Shown one piece after another: positions 46,800 through 56,382 of a DNA stretch of 64,000 nt. Position numbers and translations under genes: made by a program. The notes beneath the pieces are model-generated. The model ran no database searches. It saw only the letters and a program-made list of their open reading frames with translations, and was not told the origin of the DNA. The first letter of the stretch is position 1. Each line of letters begins with the position of its first letter. This DNA is from Deltaproteobacteria bacterium (GTDB lineage: Bacteria > Desulfobacterota > Dissulfuribacteria > Dissulfuribacterales > Dissulfuribacteraceae). The stretch covers positions 17,999 to 81,998 of the forward strand of contig WGBU01000070.1 in the NCBI GenBank assembly GCA_015494155.1, written 5' to 3'.

Positions 46800-48992
46800 A
46801 TGGCAAAAAAGAGGGTCGGGCCATCCAAAAAGGTCATTACTCCTAAAGATGAGGTCAATGAAAAAGACAGTCTCAAACCAACTGCTCTAGGCGCAGGGGG
46901 GCTTGATGCGATCGGCAAACACGCCAGACTCCTCGAACTGGCAGGCCTTATCCTCCTCTTGATCATAGGCTTTTTGGTGAGGCTTGAGGACCTTTCAGAC
47001 TGGAAGGCACACCCTGACCTTGCCATGTACAAGGGGGAACCGCTGCTCACTACCTTTGACGGCTACTACTACCTCACCCTTGCCAGGGACCTGGCTGAAG
47101 GGACCTATACCCCCATCGACTACAGGCGTGCAGTTCCAGACTATCCCAAGCGACCTTCGCCTCCACCTCTTTTGTCTGTTATTGGTGCAATGGTCCACAA
47201 GCTAACCGACATATCGTTCAACTGGATAGGTGCAGTGTCACCTGCATTTTTGGGTATGTTACTTATGATACCGCTCTATCTAATGGGCCGATATTTCGGT
47301 GGGCCAATCATGGCCTTTACAGGGACCCTCATGGGCCTCCTTTCTCATTACTACATCTATAGGAGTAGTGTCGGGTGGTTTGACACAGACTGTATGAATG
47401 TCACCTGGGCAGTGGCAGCAGCATATCTTTTTCTAAAATTTGGTACTGTCTCTACTGCTAAACGCTACCTTTACTGTGCTGGGGGGTTCCTGGTCTGGTT
47501 TCTCTTCATGTGGTGGTGGGACCAGACGCCTTATGTGGCAACGGTCCTCTCGCTCTTACCCTTCTTTGTGGCAGTGGTCTTTTTCTATCGCCCAACTAGG
47601 CGTGAGGGCCTGGCGTTTTTGGGTGCACTGGCATTGATGGCAATCGTTGTAATTGCATGGAAGGGAGTGGACTTTCCCCTAAGGCTGGTGGAGAATGTAA
47701 TACACCAATATGAATACATCTCAAAGGAGGCCTCTCCAGACTTTCCAAACCTGGGCCTCACTATCTCAGAGCAAGCACGCCCAACATTTGAAGAACTGGT
47801 AGCCAAGACCACAGACAGCAAGGCTGCATTCTTTTTGTCTCTGATAGGCCTTGGACTGCTCTTCTATAGGAGGCCAAAAGACAGCCTCTTTTTATCGGTC
47901 CCTGTGGTATTGGCCACCTTTAGCTTCTTCTTTGCAAAGCGCTTCCTAATATTTATGAGCCCTGTCACTGCCATGGGCCTTGGCTATACTGCATATTTCC
48001 TCTGGGAGATGGGGAAGAAGTTTGGGCCAATTCGACTTGCTGTCCCAGTACTGGTTGCAGTGCTTGCCTACTTTCCATTCCAAAAGGGTATGACAAAGAC
48101 ATTTTGGCCCAAGGAGCCGCCACACCTCATAGATGGCATGGTTTATGCCGGCCAGCACACGCCAGAGGATGCAGTGATATGGGCCTGGTGGGACCATGGA
48201 TATCCCCTGATCTATTTTTCCAACAGGGGCACTGTTAACGATGGCTCTGCCCACTCCCCTGAAAGATCTGTCTATAACGGGGTGCCCATTGCCTCTTCCA
48301 GCCAACGCTTTTCAGCAAACTTTATGCGCTTTTACGTGGCACGAGGTCTAACGGGCATTTCAAAGCTCTATAAGGCCTGTGATGGTGACAAGGCCAAGGC
48401 CCAGAGACTGATGGGACAGGTGCTGAGGGTAGGGCCAGAGGAAGGGCTCAAGATCATCAAGAAGACGCCCTTAAAGGATGTTGGACAATACGACACCCCA
48501 GAAAAATGGCTCGAATACTTTTTCCCAAAAAAGGCGAGACCCGTCTATCTTTTTGTGGACTGGCGCCTTACAGTTACGAGCTACTGGTGGTACTGGCTTG
48601 GAAGCTGGGACATCCAGGTCCACAATGGAATCCATCCAGTCTATAGGGCCTTTTACAATCTCAAGGTCACAGAGAAATTCGTTAAGGGACCAGGGGTCTT
48701 GGTCGATATTGAAAGAGGGATGGTGAGACTTGGTGCAGGAAAGGAGATACCCCTCAGACAGCTCGTCATCATAGACAAAAGCCCCATGACCAAGACATAT
48801 CCCAGAAAAAATGGCTTTGACTTTGAGGTCTTCAGACCAGCAGGCTTTGGGGCGATAATGGACTTCAACATGGCGAACTCCTTGTTCAATACCCTTTTTC
48901 TACGCCACACATACAGCCCAAAATACTTTAAACCCATACGCCTCATGACGCCTTCCCACCAGATCTGGGAGGTCAAGGGAGACACCCTTTAG
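46800..48992 (+). CDS. STT3/PglB/AglB-type oligosaccharyltransferase
   Basis: 730 residues. It transfers lipid-linked glycan to asparagine of proteins on the outer face of the inner membrane. The order is a basic cytoplasmic lead, a first helix (about 48-62), an acidic catalytic loop around Asp87 (TFDGYYYLTLARD), a multi-helix membrane region to about residue 440, and then a soluble domain with the hallmark WWDHG at 463-467. WWDHG differs from the WWDYG of Campylobacter PglB. The gene heads a cluster with GT2 and GT9 genes 11 and 6 nt apart. Confidence 0.9.
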   Translation: MAKKRVGPSKKVITPKDEVNEKDSLKPTALGAGGLDAIGKHARLLELAGLILLLIIGFLVRLEDLSDWKAHPDLAMYKGEPLLTTFDGYYYLTLARDLAEGTYTPIDYRRAVPDYPKRPSPPPLLSVIGAMVHKLTDISFNWIGAVSPAFLGMLLMIPLYLMGRYFGGPIMAFTGTLMGLLSHYYIYRSSVGWFDTDCMNVTWAVAAAYLFLKFGTVSTAKRYLYCAGGFLVWFLFMWWWDQTPYVATVLSLLPFFVAVVFFYRPTRREGLAFLGALALMAIVVIAWKGVDFPLRLVENVIHQYEYISKEASPDFPNLGLTISEQARPTFEELVAKTTDSKAAFFLSLIGLGLLFYRRPKDSLFLSVPVVLATFSFFFAKRFLIFMSPVTAMGLGYTAYFLWEMGKKFGPIRLAVPVLVAVLAYFPFQKGMTKTFWPKEPPHLIDGMVYAGQHTPEDAVIWAWWDHGYPLIYFSNRGTVNDGSAHSPERSVYNGVPIASSSQRFSANFMRFYVARGLTGISKLYKACDGDKAKAQRLMGQVLRVGPEEGLKIIKKTPLKDVGQYDTPEKWLEYFFPKKARPVYLFVDWRLTVTSYWWYWLGSWDIQVHNGIHPVYRAFYNLKVTEKFVKGPGVLVDIERGMVRLGAGKEIPLRQLVIIDKSPMTKTYPRKNGFDFEVFRPAGFGAIMDFNMANSLFNTLFLRHTYSPKYFKPIRLMTPSHQIWEVKGDTL

Positions 48993-49003
48993 GCATTTAA
49001 TCT

Positions 49004-49909
49004 ATGGATAACCCCAAGGCCCCAGAGGTAAGTGTCGTCATACCAGCATATAACGAGGCCGAGGCCATTGGTACTACGATCCAGGAGATAAAGAGGCTCT
49101 ACCCAGAATTCGAGGTGGTGGTAGTAGACGATGGAAGTACCGACAATACCGCACGTATTGCCAGGGAAAGTGGGGCAAGGGTGGTTCAGCACCCCTACAA
49201 CATCGGAAATGGGGCAGCAGTTAAGACGGGCATAAGGGCCGCCTCTGGGAAGTACGTGGTGCTAATGGACGGAGATGGGCAACACGCCCCAGAGGATATC
49301 AAGCGGCTCTTGGAGCCCGCCTCCCACTATGACCTGGTAGTTGGGGCCAGGAGTTCAAAGAGCCAGGCCTCTTTGGGGAGGCGAATTGCAAACTGGTGCT
49401 ATAACAGGCTTGCAAGTTATGTGGGGAAGTTTCCCATTGAGGACCTGACATCTGGCTTCAGGGTCTTCAGGCGCGAGACAGTGCTAAAATTCCTATACCT
49501 CTTTCCCAATACCTTTTCCTACCCTACAACTAGCACCCTTGCCTATCTGAGGAGCGGGCTAACCATCAAATATGTACCCATTGAGGCCAGGCGTCGTGTG
49601 GGAAAGAGCAAGATCAGGATATTCCAGGATGGCTCAAGGTTCTTCCTCATCATATTGCGTATAGCCACCTTTTTCTCGCCCCTCAGGATCTTCTTACCCA
49701 TAAGTGCCATGTTTTTCCTCCTGGGGACAGGATATTATGCATATACGTTTTGGACCATGCACAGGTTCACCAACATGTCTGCCCTGCTCCTGAGTGTAGG
49801 CATCATGATCTTTTTGATGGGACTCATCTCCGAACAAATTACCCAGTTGAGATATGACCGGGTGGAGCAACAGGACGATGTGTTGGGCCAAAGGGTCATA
49901 AGAGATTAG
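49004..49909 (+). CDS. Family 2 glycosyltransferase, dolichol-phosphate-mannose-synthase-like
   Basis: 301 residues. The GT-A domain has VSVVIPAYNEAEAIG at residue 8, VVVDDGSTDNT near 44, DGDGQHAPEDI near 88 and TSGFRVFRR near 150. Two C-terminal membrane helices follow (about 228-250 and 262-280). Such enzymes load a sugar onto a polyprenyl phosphate carrier, which fits a donor role for the adjacent oligosaccharyltransferase. The sugar is not determinable. Confidence 0.9.
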   Translation: MDNPKAPEVSVVIPAYNEAEAIGTTIQEIKRLYPEFEVVVVDDGSTDNTARIARESGARVVQHPYNIGNGAAVKTGIRAASGKYVVLMDGDGQHAPEDIKRLLEPASHYDLVVGARSSKSQASLGRRIANWCYNRLASYVGKFPIEDLTSGFRVFRRETVLKFLYLFPNTFSYPTTSTLAYLRSGLTIKYVPIEARRRVGKSKIRIFQDGSRFFLIILRIATFFSPLRIFLPISAMFFLLGTGYYAYTFWTMHRFTNMSALLLSVGIMIFLMGLISEQITQLRYDRVEQQDDVLGQRVIRD

Positions 49910-49915
49910 ACACCC

Positions 49916-50971
49916 ATGGGGCGTTCGAGGTGCCTCATAATCTCTGTTTCGGGGATCGGGAATACCATCTTACAGAGCCCGCTCATTGAGACCATTTTAC
50001 ACTCGGGGCGCTTTGAGGTGGACTGCCTCTTTGGAAGCAGTGCCATGGCAAGTGTCTTCAAGGGGCACTCCCATATAAGGCGCTCCTTTGTACTCCCAAA
50101 GGAGATGGGGAGGCTCTTGGGGCTTTACCGTACACTCCTTTTTGAAAAATACCAGTTCACTGTGGCCTGTTTTCCATCGAACAGGCCACCTTTTCACATC
50201 CTCCCATTCATGATCAGGGCCAAGACGAGGGTGATCCACGACTACGGCGTCCACAATTGCCTCTTATCCGGCCTATCCAACAAAAAGGTCCCTGCCATGG
50301 ACGGCATACACGACGTGGAACAAAATCTTGGCCTCCTCTCTTGCCTCGAAATCGCCCGCCCCACTGCCCCCTATGGATTGACCTTCATGATCCCTAAAGG
50401 AGATGCTGAGAAGGCCCTAAAGGCCATTAGAGATATGGGGATTGAGCCAGGGGATAGGCTCTTGGGGCTCCATGCTGGGGCAGGCCCTTTGAGGGGAAAG
50501 CAATGGCCCCTTGAGCGCTTTTTAAAGGTCGCGACCTCACTTATGGCAGAGAAGGTCTTTGACAGGGTACTCATCTTTGGGGGGCCAGAGGAGGAACCAC
50601 AAAAGGTATGGCTCTCAAAGAAGATGGGGAGTGGGAGGGCTCACATAGTAAGTGCACCAATCAATGTAGTGGGCGGACTCATTAGGGAGTGTGACCTTTT
50701 TTTAAGCAACGATACAGGGCTCATGCACATTGCAGCTTCAGTGGGGACCAAGGTCTTGGGCATATTTGGACCCACAAACTGGCAAAGGACTGCACCATAC
50801 GGGCCACATGCCCATTTCATAAGACCGTCCAGGGAGCGAATCCCATGTGCCCCCTGCCTCGAATACCCATTTAGGGGCTCTAGGCCCAGGTTTAAGTGTA
50901 AAGACTCATTTCCCTGCCTAGAGAGTATCACAGTGGACCAGGTCTTAGAGGCCATTTACCGCATCGTCTAA
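49916..50971 (+). CDS. Family 9 glycosyltransferase (heptosyltransferase-like)
   Basis: 351 residues of the GT9 fold. ISVSGIGNTILQSPLIE lies at the N-terminus, GLHAGAGPLRGKQWPLERF near residue 182, and the donor-site block FLSNDTGLMHIAASVGTKVLGIFGPT near 260. The C-terminus has cysteines (CAPC, CKDSFPC) common in this subfamily. It probably adds a sugar to LPS or to the N-glycan precursor. It is the last gene of the three-gene cluster. Confidence 0.87.
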   Translation: MGRSRCLIISVSGIGNTILQSPLIETILHSGRFEVDCLFGSSAMASVFKGHSHIRRSFVLPKEMGRLLGLYRTLLFEKYQFTVACFPSNRPPFHILPFMIRAKTRVIHDYGVHNCLLSGLSNKKVPAMDGIHDVEQNLGLLSCLEIARPTAPYGLTFMIPKGDAEKALKAIRDMGIEPGDRLLGLHAGAGPLRGKQWPLERFLKVATSLMAEKVFDRVLIFGGPEEEPQKVWLSKKMGSGRAHIVSAPINVVGGLIRECDLFLSNDTGLMHIAASVGTKVLGIFGPTNWQRTAPYGPHAHFIRPSRERIPCAPCLEYPFRGSRPRFKCKDSFPCLESITVDQVLEAIYRIV

Positions 50972-51096
50972 GGGGCTTAAGCCGCCACCATGTCTCCTCC
51001 GCCACATTATGATTCGGTGGGCGATCCAGAGGGGGAATCCTTGTCACCCAGTAACTTCCATCTGTAATATGGAACAATAGAGGGCCGACTAATCCC

Positions 51097-51125
51097 TTGA
51101 CGTCAAAATATGGCTATATTAGATT
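51097..51125 (+). promoter_or_regulatory. Candidate promoter of tRNA-Leu
   Basis: -35 TTGACG (51097-51102), a 17-nt spacer and -10 TAGATT (51120-51125), 12 nt before the tRNA 5-prime end. Confidence 0.5.
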
Positions 51126-51137
51126 CTCGCTAGACGT

Positions 51138-51222
51138 GCGAGAGTGGCGGAACTGGTAGACGCGCTGGACTTAGGATCCAGTGGGGCAACCCGTGCGAGT
51201 TCGACTCTCGCCTCTCGCACCA
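51138..51222 (+). tRNA. tRNA-Leu (anticodon TAG)
   Basis: 85 nt with encoded CCA. The acceptor stem is GCGAGAG/CTCTCGC. The anticodon arm CTGGA-CTTAGGA-TCCAG gives anticodon TAG. The long class II variable arm (TGGGGCAACCCG) and the T-loop TTCGACT are present. Confidence 0.96.
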
Positions 51223-51315
51223 CACAATTGACCATTCACAGGCGAGGAATCTGATCACTACACGCAAGCTAAGGTCCCGGCAAGATCCTTTTACTAAGGT
51301 AATTGGCAACCCCTT

Positions 51316-53034
51316 ATGGCCAAACTCAATGCAGAACTGGTAGCCGCCTTTAACAGGCTGGCCAACTTACTTGAAATCAAGGGCGAAAATCCCTTCAAGA
51401 TAAGGGCCTACAGGAACGCAGCCCGCACCATCGAGGGGCTCGGCCGGAGTGTAGAAGAGATGGTGAGGGCAGGCGAAGACCTCACACAGCTCCCAGGTAT
51501 AGGCAAAGACCTCGCCCAGAAGATCAAGGACTTCGTCGAGACAGGCCGCATAGAAAAACTTGAAGAGCTTGAAAGGGAGATCCCTGCCCCACTCCTCGAA
51601 CTCCTGTCTGTAGAGGGCCTTGGGCCTAAGAGGATAAGGGTCCTTTATGAAAACTTGGGCATAAAAGACCTGGATCAATTGAGGGATGCGGCCCAAAGTG
51701 GCGCCATCGAAAAGCTCCCAGGCTTCGGTCCCAAAATCGTAGAGACCATCCTCAAGGGCACTAGGCTTGCAAAAAAGGAGGGAAGGCGGTTCAAGTGGGC
51801 AGTGGCAGAGGAGTACGTAGAAGACCTCCTTCAATACCTCAATGAGGCACAGGGTGTTGAGGTCATAGAGGTTGCAGGGAGTTTCAGGCGTAAAAAGGAG
51901 ACAGTGGGAGACCTCGATGTACTGGTGGTCTCAGAAGACTGGGAACTGGTCACAGACCATTTTGTAAGATACCCCCACGTAAAGGAGGTCATCTCCAAGG
52001 GCAAGACGAGATCCACGGTCATTCTAACCCCTGGCATACAAGTGGATCTAAGATCTGTCCCCAGGCAGTGCTATGGGGCAGCTCTCGCCTATTTTACTGG
52101 TTCAAAGGCACACAATATCGCCATAAGGACCATGGGTGTGAAGCTTGGGTTAAAGATCAATGAATATGGGGTCTTCAGAGGGGACGAACGTATTGGCGGT
52201 GAAGAGGAGCTTGATGTCTATAAGGCCGTAGGTCTTCCATTCATCGAGCCAGAACTAAGAGAAAACTCTGGCGAAATAGAGGCAGCCCAGGCGGGTAGGC
52301 TCCCAAATCTCATATGTCTCGGGGATGTACGGGGGGATCTCCACTGCCACTCCCACTATACAGATGGAAAGGATACCATCTGGGCCATTGCTACTGCGGC
52401 AAAGGCCCTTGGCTATGAATACATTGCCATTACAGACCACTCCAAGCGGCTCACAGTGACCAAGGGGCTTGATGAAAAGCGGCTCAGGGAACAGATGGAA
52501 GAGATAGACCAGTTGAATGAGAGGCTCGATGGGATAACCATCTTAAAATCCATTGAGGTGGACATCCTGGAGGATGGAAGCCTAGATCTTCCAGACGAAG
52601 TCTTGGGGGAACTGGATCTCGTTGTAGGCTCCATACACCATAAGTTCAAGCTCTCTGAGGAGGCGCAGACTGCCAGGGTCTTAAAGGCAATGGACAATCC
52701 CCATTTCACCATACTGGGACACCCCACAGGTAGACTCATAGGACAGCGGGAGCCTTATAAGATAAATGTCCAAAAGGTACTTGAAGGGGCAAAGGAGCGT
52801 GGATGCTTTCTGGAACTCAATGCACAACCAGACCGTCTGGACCTAAACGATGTAAACCTGAGACTCGCCAAGGAGATAGGCGTAAAGATTGCCATATCCA
52901 CCGATTCCCACAGCATAGGTACCCTCGCCTACATGCGCTATGGGGTAAACCAGGCAAGGCGCGGATGGATTGAGAAGGGTGATTGCATCAACACCCGTTC
53001 CCTCCCAGAGCTCAAGCAATTGTTGAAAAGGTAA
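51316..53034 (+). CDS. polX: DNA polymerase/3'-5' exonuclease PolX
   Basis: 572 residues. An N-terminal helix-hairpin-helix and family X polymerase core (about 1-315) with nucleotidyltransferase motif AGSFRRKKETVGDLDVLV near residue 190, then a C-terminal PHP phosphoesterase domain (about 335-570). The PHP domain has GDLHCHSHYTDG near 342, ITDHSKR near 375 and HPTGRLIGQRE near 472. It takes part in base-excision type gap filling. It follows tRNA-Leu and precedes tig. Confidence 0.94.
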   Translation: MAKLNAELVAAFNRLANLLEIKGENPFKIRAYRNAARTIEGLGRSVEEMVRAGEDLTQLPGIGKDLAQKIKDFVETGRIEKLEELEREIPAPLLELLSVEGLGPKRIRVLYENLGIKDLDQLRDAAQSGAIEKLPGFGPKIVETILKGTRLAKKEGRRFKWAVAEEYVEDLLQYLNEAQGVEVIEVAGSFRRKKETVGDLDVLVVSEDWELVTDHFVRYPHVKEVISKGKTRSTVILTPGIQVDLRSVPRQCYGAALAYFTGSKAHNIAIRTMGVKLGLKINEYGVFRGDERIGGEEELDVYKAVGLPFIEPELRENSGEIEAAQAGRLPNLICLGDVRGDLHCHSHYTDGKDTIWAIATAAKALGYEYIAITDHSKRLTVTKGLDEKRLREQMEEIDQLNERLDGITILKSIEVDILEDGSLDLPDEVLGELDLVVGSIHHKFKLSEEAQTARVLKAMDNPHFTILGHPTGRLIGQREPYKINVQKVLEGAKERGCFLELNAQPDRLDLNDVNLRLAKEIGVKIAISTDSHSIGTLAYMRYGVNQARRGWIEKGDCINTRSLPELKQLLKR

Positions 53035-53109
53035 CGTTATGTGGTAAAAAGTTACGACTCTGGACTAGTTGAAAAATTTATAAATACATAAAAAAGAGGA
53101 TGAGTTGAC

Positions 53110-54393
53110 ATGAAGGTAACAGTAGAAGACGTATCACCAGTTCAAAAGAGGCTCCAGGTGGAGATACCTGGGGAACAAGTGGCCATTGAATTCGACAGGG
53201 CAACAAAGCGAATTGGCCAGCATGTAAAGATCGACGGTTTCAGGAAGGGAAAGGCCCCCAAGTCTTTGATCAAGCGATACCACGGAGACCTCATCCAGGA
53301 AGAGGTGCTCGAAAGCCTGATACGCGAGACATTTCCAAAGGCCCTTGAGGAGACAGACCTAAAACTCATCACAGAACCCAGGCTCGACAAGGCAGGAGAG
53401 TTAAAGGAAGGCGAACCCTTCAGCTATTCAGCACTACTGGATCTCTGGCCAGAGTTTGAACTCCCACAATATAAGGGTGTGAAGATAGAGCGGCCCCCAA
53501 TAGAGGTGACTGAAGAAGAGGTGGATGAACAGTTACAGGCCTTAAGACGCCACTTTGGTGCTATCGAATCTGTAGAAGAGGAGCGCCCTGTGGAGGAGGG
53601 CGACATAGTGATAGTAGACTTTGAGGGTTTCCACGAAGGCGAACCAGTGGAAGGGCTCAGTGAGGAAAACTACTACCTGGAAGTGGGTTCTGGATACTTT
53701 AACGAGGAGTTTGAGAAAAAGCTCATTGGGGCAGAAAAGGGCAAAGAAGTAGAGATAGAGGTGAGCTATCCAGAAGATGCATTGAATGAGAATGTGGCTG
53801 GGAAGACCATACTCTACAAGGTGACGGTAAAGGATATAAAGAAGCGTGTCATGCCCGAACTCGACGATGAGTTTGCCCAAAAATTTGGCCCACAGTATAA
53901 GACCATTGAAGACCTCAGAAACAGGCTGAGGCAGCAGATCGAACAAGACAAAAAAGAGGCCCAGGAGAGGGCCATGAGGCAGCAACTCATAGACAAGATC
54001 CTGAGCGAAGTGGACTTTCCCCTTCCAGAGTCCCTGGTGGAGAAGAAGCTCGTCCAGATGGTGGACAATGTGATCTCCCACCTGAACGAACGGGGCATGG
54101 ACCTAGAGAGTACTGGTATGAGTGAGGAAAGGCTCAAGGAAAAGATGCGAGAGGATGCTGAGCGCCAGGTCAAGATGGAGATCGTATTGGACAAGATTGC
54201 AGAGAAAGAGGATATTTCTGTCTCCAACGAAGAGCTCATGGACTATGTAAAAGTCTCTCCCGAGATGAGGAACATAGATCCTGCCCAGGTGAGCAGTGCC
54301 ATAGCAGAGTATGTACTCCCCAAACTCAGGGCCAAGAACACCATTGACTTTCTCCTCAAACATGCCGAGATTGTGGATGAGGAGGTAGAGTAG
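53110..54393 (+). CDS. tig: Trigger factor
   Basis: 427 residues. A ribosome-bound chaperone with peptidyl-prolyl isomerase activity. The N-terminal ribosome-docking loop is present as [13 protein letters not shown] near residue 37. The FKBP-like domain (about 150-240, beginning [12 protein letters not shown]) and the helical C-terminal chaperone arms follow. It heads tig-clpP-clpX-lon, a classic order, with clpP 2 nt downstream. Confidence 0.96.
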   Translation: MKVTVEDVSPVQKRLQVEIPGEQVAIEFDRATKRIGQHVKIDGFRKGKAPKSLIKRYHGDLIQEEVLESLIRETFPKALEETDLKLITEPRLDKAGELKEGEPFSYSALLDLWPEFELPQYKGVKIERPPIEVTEEEVDEQLQALRRHFGAIESVEEERPVEEGDIVIVDFEGFHEGEPVEGLSEENYYLEVGSGYFNEEFEKKLIGAEKGKEVEIEVSYPEDALNENVAGKTILYKVTVKDIKKRVMPELDDEFAQKFGPQYKTIEDLRNRLRQQIEQDKKEAQERAMRQQLIDKILSEVDFPLPESLVEKKLVQMVDNVISHLNERGMDLESTGMSEERLKEKMREDAERQVKMEIVLDKIAEKEDISVSNEELMDYVKVSPEMRNIDPAQVSSAIAEYVLPKLRAKNTIDFLLKHAEIVDEEVE

Positions 54394-54395
54394 AT

Positions 54396-54995
54396 ATGCC
54401 ACTAATACCTATTGTAATAGAGCAGAGTTCAAGGGGCGAACGCGCTTACGACATATATTCACGACTACTCAAGGAGCGGATCATATTTTTAGGCACTGCC
54501 ATAGACGACGAGGTGGCAAACCTTGTGATTGCACAGCTCCTATTTCTCGAGGCAGAAGACCCAAAACGTGACATCACACTCTATATAAATTCACCAGGTG
54601 GCCTTGTCACTGCTGGACTGGCCATCTACGATACGATCCAGTACATCAAGCCAGATGTGTCCACTCTGTGTCTGGGGCAGGCAGCCAGTATGGGGGCTCT
54701 CCTCCTAGCTGCTGGTGCTGCTGGAAAGCGCTACACACTCCCCAATGCCCGCATCCTCATCCACCAGCCCATGGGAGGATTTCAGGGGCAGGCCACAGAT
54801 ATCGACATCCATGCCAGAGAGATCTTGAGGCTGAGGGAGAGGTTAAACGAGATCATGGCGCGTCACACAGGACAGCCCATCGACCGCATAAAGCAGGACA
54901 CCGAAAGGGATTTCTTTATGAGTGGTGAGGAGGCCAAGGAGTATGGGATAGTGGATCATGTGATAGAAAAAAGGACTACCGAGGAGGAATCTTAG
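54396..54995 (+). CDS. clpP: ATP-dependent Clp protease proteolytic subunit
   Basis: 199 residues. A serine protease forming the tetradecameric chamber. The catalytic serine is in [12 protein letters not shown] near residue 98, and the histidine is in [14 protein letters not shown] near 123. The N-terminus [21 protein letters not shown] is standard. It lies between tig and clpX, 3 nt before the latter. Confidence 0.97.
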   Translation: MPLIPIVIEQSSRGERAYDIYSRLLKERIIFLGTAIDDEVANLVIAQLLFLEAEDPKRDITLYINSPGGLVTAGLAIYDTIQYIKPDVSTLCLGQAASMGALLLAAGAAGKRYTLPNARILIHQPMGGFQGQATDIDIHAREILRLRERLNEIMARHTGQPIDRIKQDTERDFFMSGEEAKEYGIVDHVIEKRTTEEES

Positions 54996-54998
54996 AAG

Positions 54999-56273
54999 AT
55001 GGCCACAGAAGAAAAGGACATCGAATTATTGAAAAAGCTAAAGTGCTCCTTTTGCGGCAAGGGGCACCAAGAGGTTAAAAAGCTCATTGCAGGGCCAAAC
55101 GTCTACATATGTGACGAGTGTGTAGAGCTCTGCAACGATATCATCGCAGAGGATGAGGACCAGACAGACGAGTCCCAGAGCGGTTATATCTTGAAACCCT
55201 CAGAGATAAAGGCCCTCCTGGACCAATATGTCGTGGGCCAGGAGCAGGCAAAAAAGATCCTTAGTGTCGCTGTACACAACCACTATAAGAGGATAGACAG
55301 CTCTGTGGACATGGAAGATGTGGAGCTCCAAAAATCCAATATCCTCCTCATAGGGCCCACTGGTAGTGGTAAGACCCTACTTGCCCAGACCATGGCCAAG
55401 ATCCTCAACGTGCCCTTTGCCATTGCAGATGCAACCACTCTCACAGAGGCAGGTTATGTGGGTGAAGATGTGGAGAATATCATCTTGACCCTCTTACAGG
55501 CAGCAGACTACGATGTAGAGCTGGCCTCAAGGGGTATTGTCTATATAGATGAGATAGACAAGATCGCAAGAAAGAGCGACAGCCCTTCCATAACAAGGGA
55601 TGTATCTGGTGAGGGTGTTCAACAGGCACTTTTGAAGATCATAGAGGGTACGATCTGTAATGTGCCCCCCAAGGGTGGGAGGAAACACCCTCAACAGGAA
55701 TATGTTAAGATCGACACCACCAACATACTCTTTATAGCTGGGGGCGCCTTTGTCGGGCTCGACTCCATCATCAAGGCGCGGTTGGGTCGACACTCAATTG
55801 GTTTTGGCGCAGACGTCCAGGGTGCAAGGGATATGACCCTTGGTGAGGTATTGAGCCAGGTCCAACCAGAAGACCTCATAAAATATGGACTCATTCCTGA
55901 GCTCGTGGGAAGGATTCCTGTTGTGGCCACCCTCGAAGAGCTCACAGAAGACGCCCTGGTAAAGATCCTCCAGGAACCCAAAAACGCCATCATAAAGCAG
56001 TTTCAAAAGTTGTTCGCCATGGATGGAATAGAGCTAAACTTCACAGATGGCGCAGTCAGGGCCATTGCCCGTGAGGCCATGAAGAGAAAGACAGGGGCGC
56101 GCGGGCTAAGAGCCATCCTGGAGGAGTGTATGTTGGATCTCATGTATGAGGTCCCATCCATGACTGGGATCAAAGAATGCATCATAAGTGAAGATGTTAT
56201 AGAAAAGAAGGCAGACCCTATCCTCCTCTTTGAGGAGGGCGAGGAGACCGAGGCCAAGAAGAAGGCCTCGTAG
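54999..56273 (+). CDS. clpX: ATP-dependent Clp protease ATP-binding subunit ClpX
   Basis: 424 residues. The N-terminal zinc-binding domain has four cysteines (CSFCGK...[10 protein letters not shown]). The AAA+ module has Walker [14 protein letters not shown] near residue 125, the pore loop [10 protein letters not shown] near 158, Walker [10 protein letters not shown] near 185 and the RKH-type loop [10 protein letters not shown] near 266. It unfolds substrates for ClpP. Confidence 0.97.
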   Translation: MATEEKDIELLKKLKCSFCGKGHQEVKKLIAGPNVYICDECVELCNDIIAEDEDQTDESQSGYILKPSEIKALLDQYVVGQEQAKKILSVAVHNHYKRIDSSVDMEDVELQKSNILLIGPTGSGKTLLAQTMAKILNVPFAIADATTLTEAGYVGEDVENIILTLLQAADYDVELASRGIVYIDEIDKIARKSDSPSITRDVSGEGVQQALLKIIEGTICNVPPKGGRKHPQQEYVKIDTTNILFIAGGAFVGLDSIIKARLGRHSIGFGADVQGARDMTLGEVLSQVQPEDLIKYGLIPELVGRIPVVATLEELTEDALVKILQEPKNAIIKQFQKLFAMDGIELNFTDGAVRAIAREAMKRKTGARGLRAILEECMLDLMYEVPSMTGIKECIISEDVIEKKADPILLFEEGEETEAKKKAS

Positions 56274-56382
56274 TGAATTTTGGGGTTGCCAAAACGGTTG
56301 TTTATGCCGACTATAAAAGTAATGGATAATCTATCTCAAAAACTCTATGGGCTGGCGAGCCCTAAAACTCGCAAAGTCAAAC

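Noticed and set aside
53542..54081. 179-codon minus-strand frame inside tig
   Set aside because: Leucine/histidine-rich shadow of the trigger factor codons.
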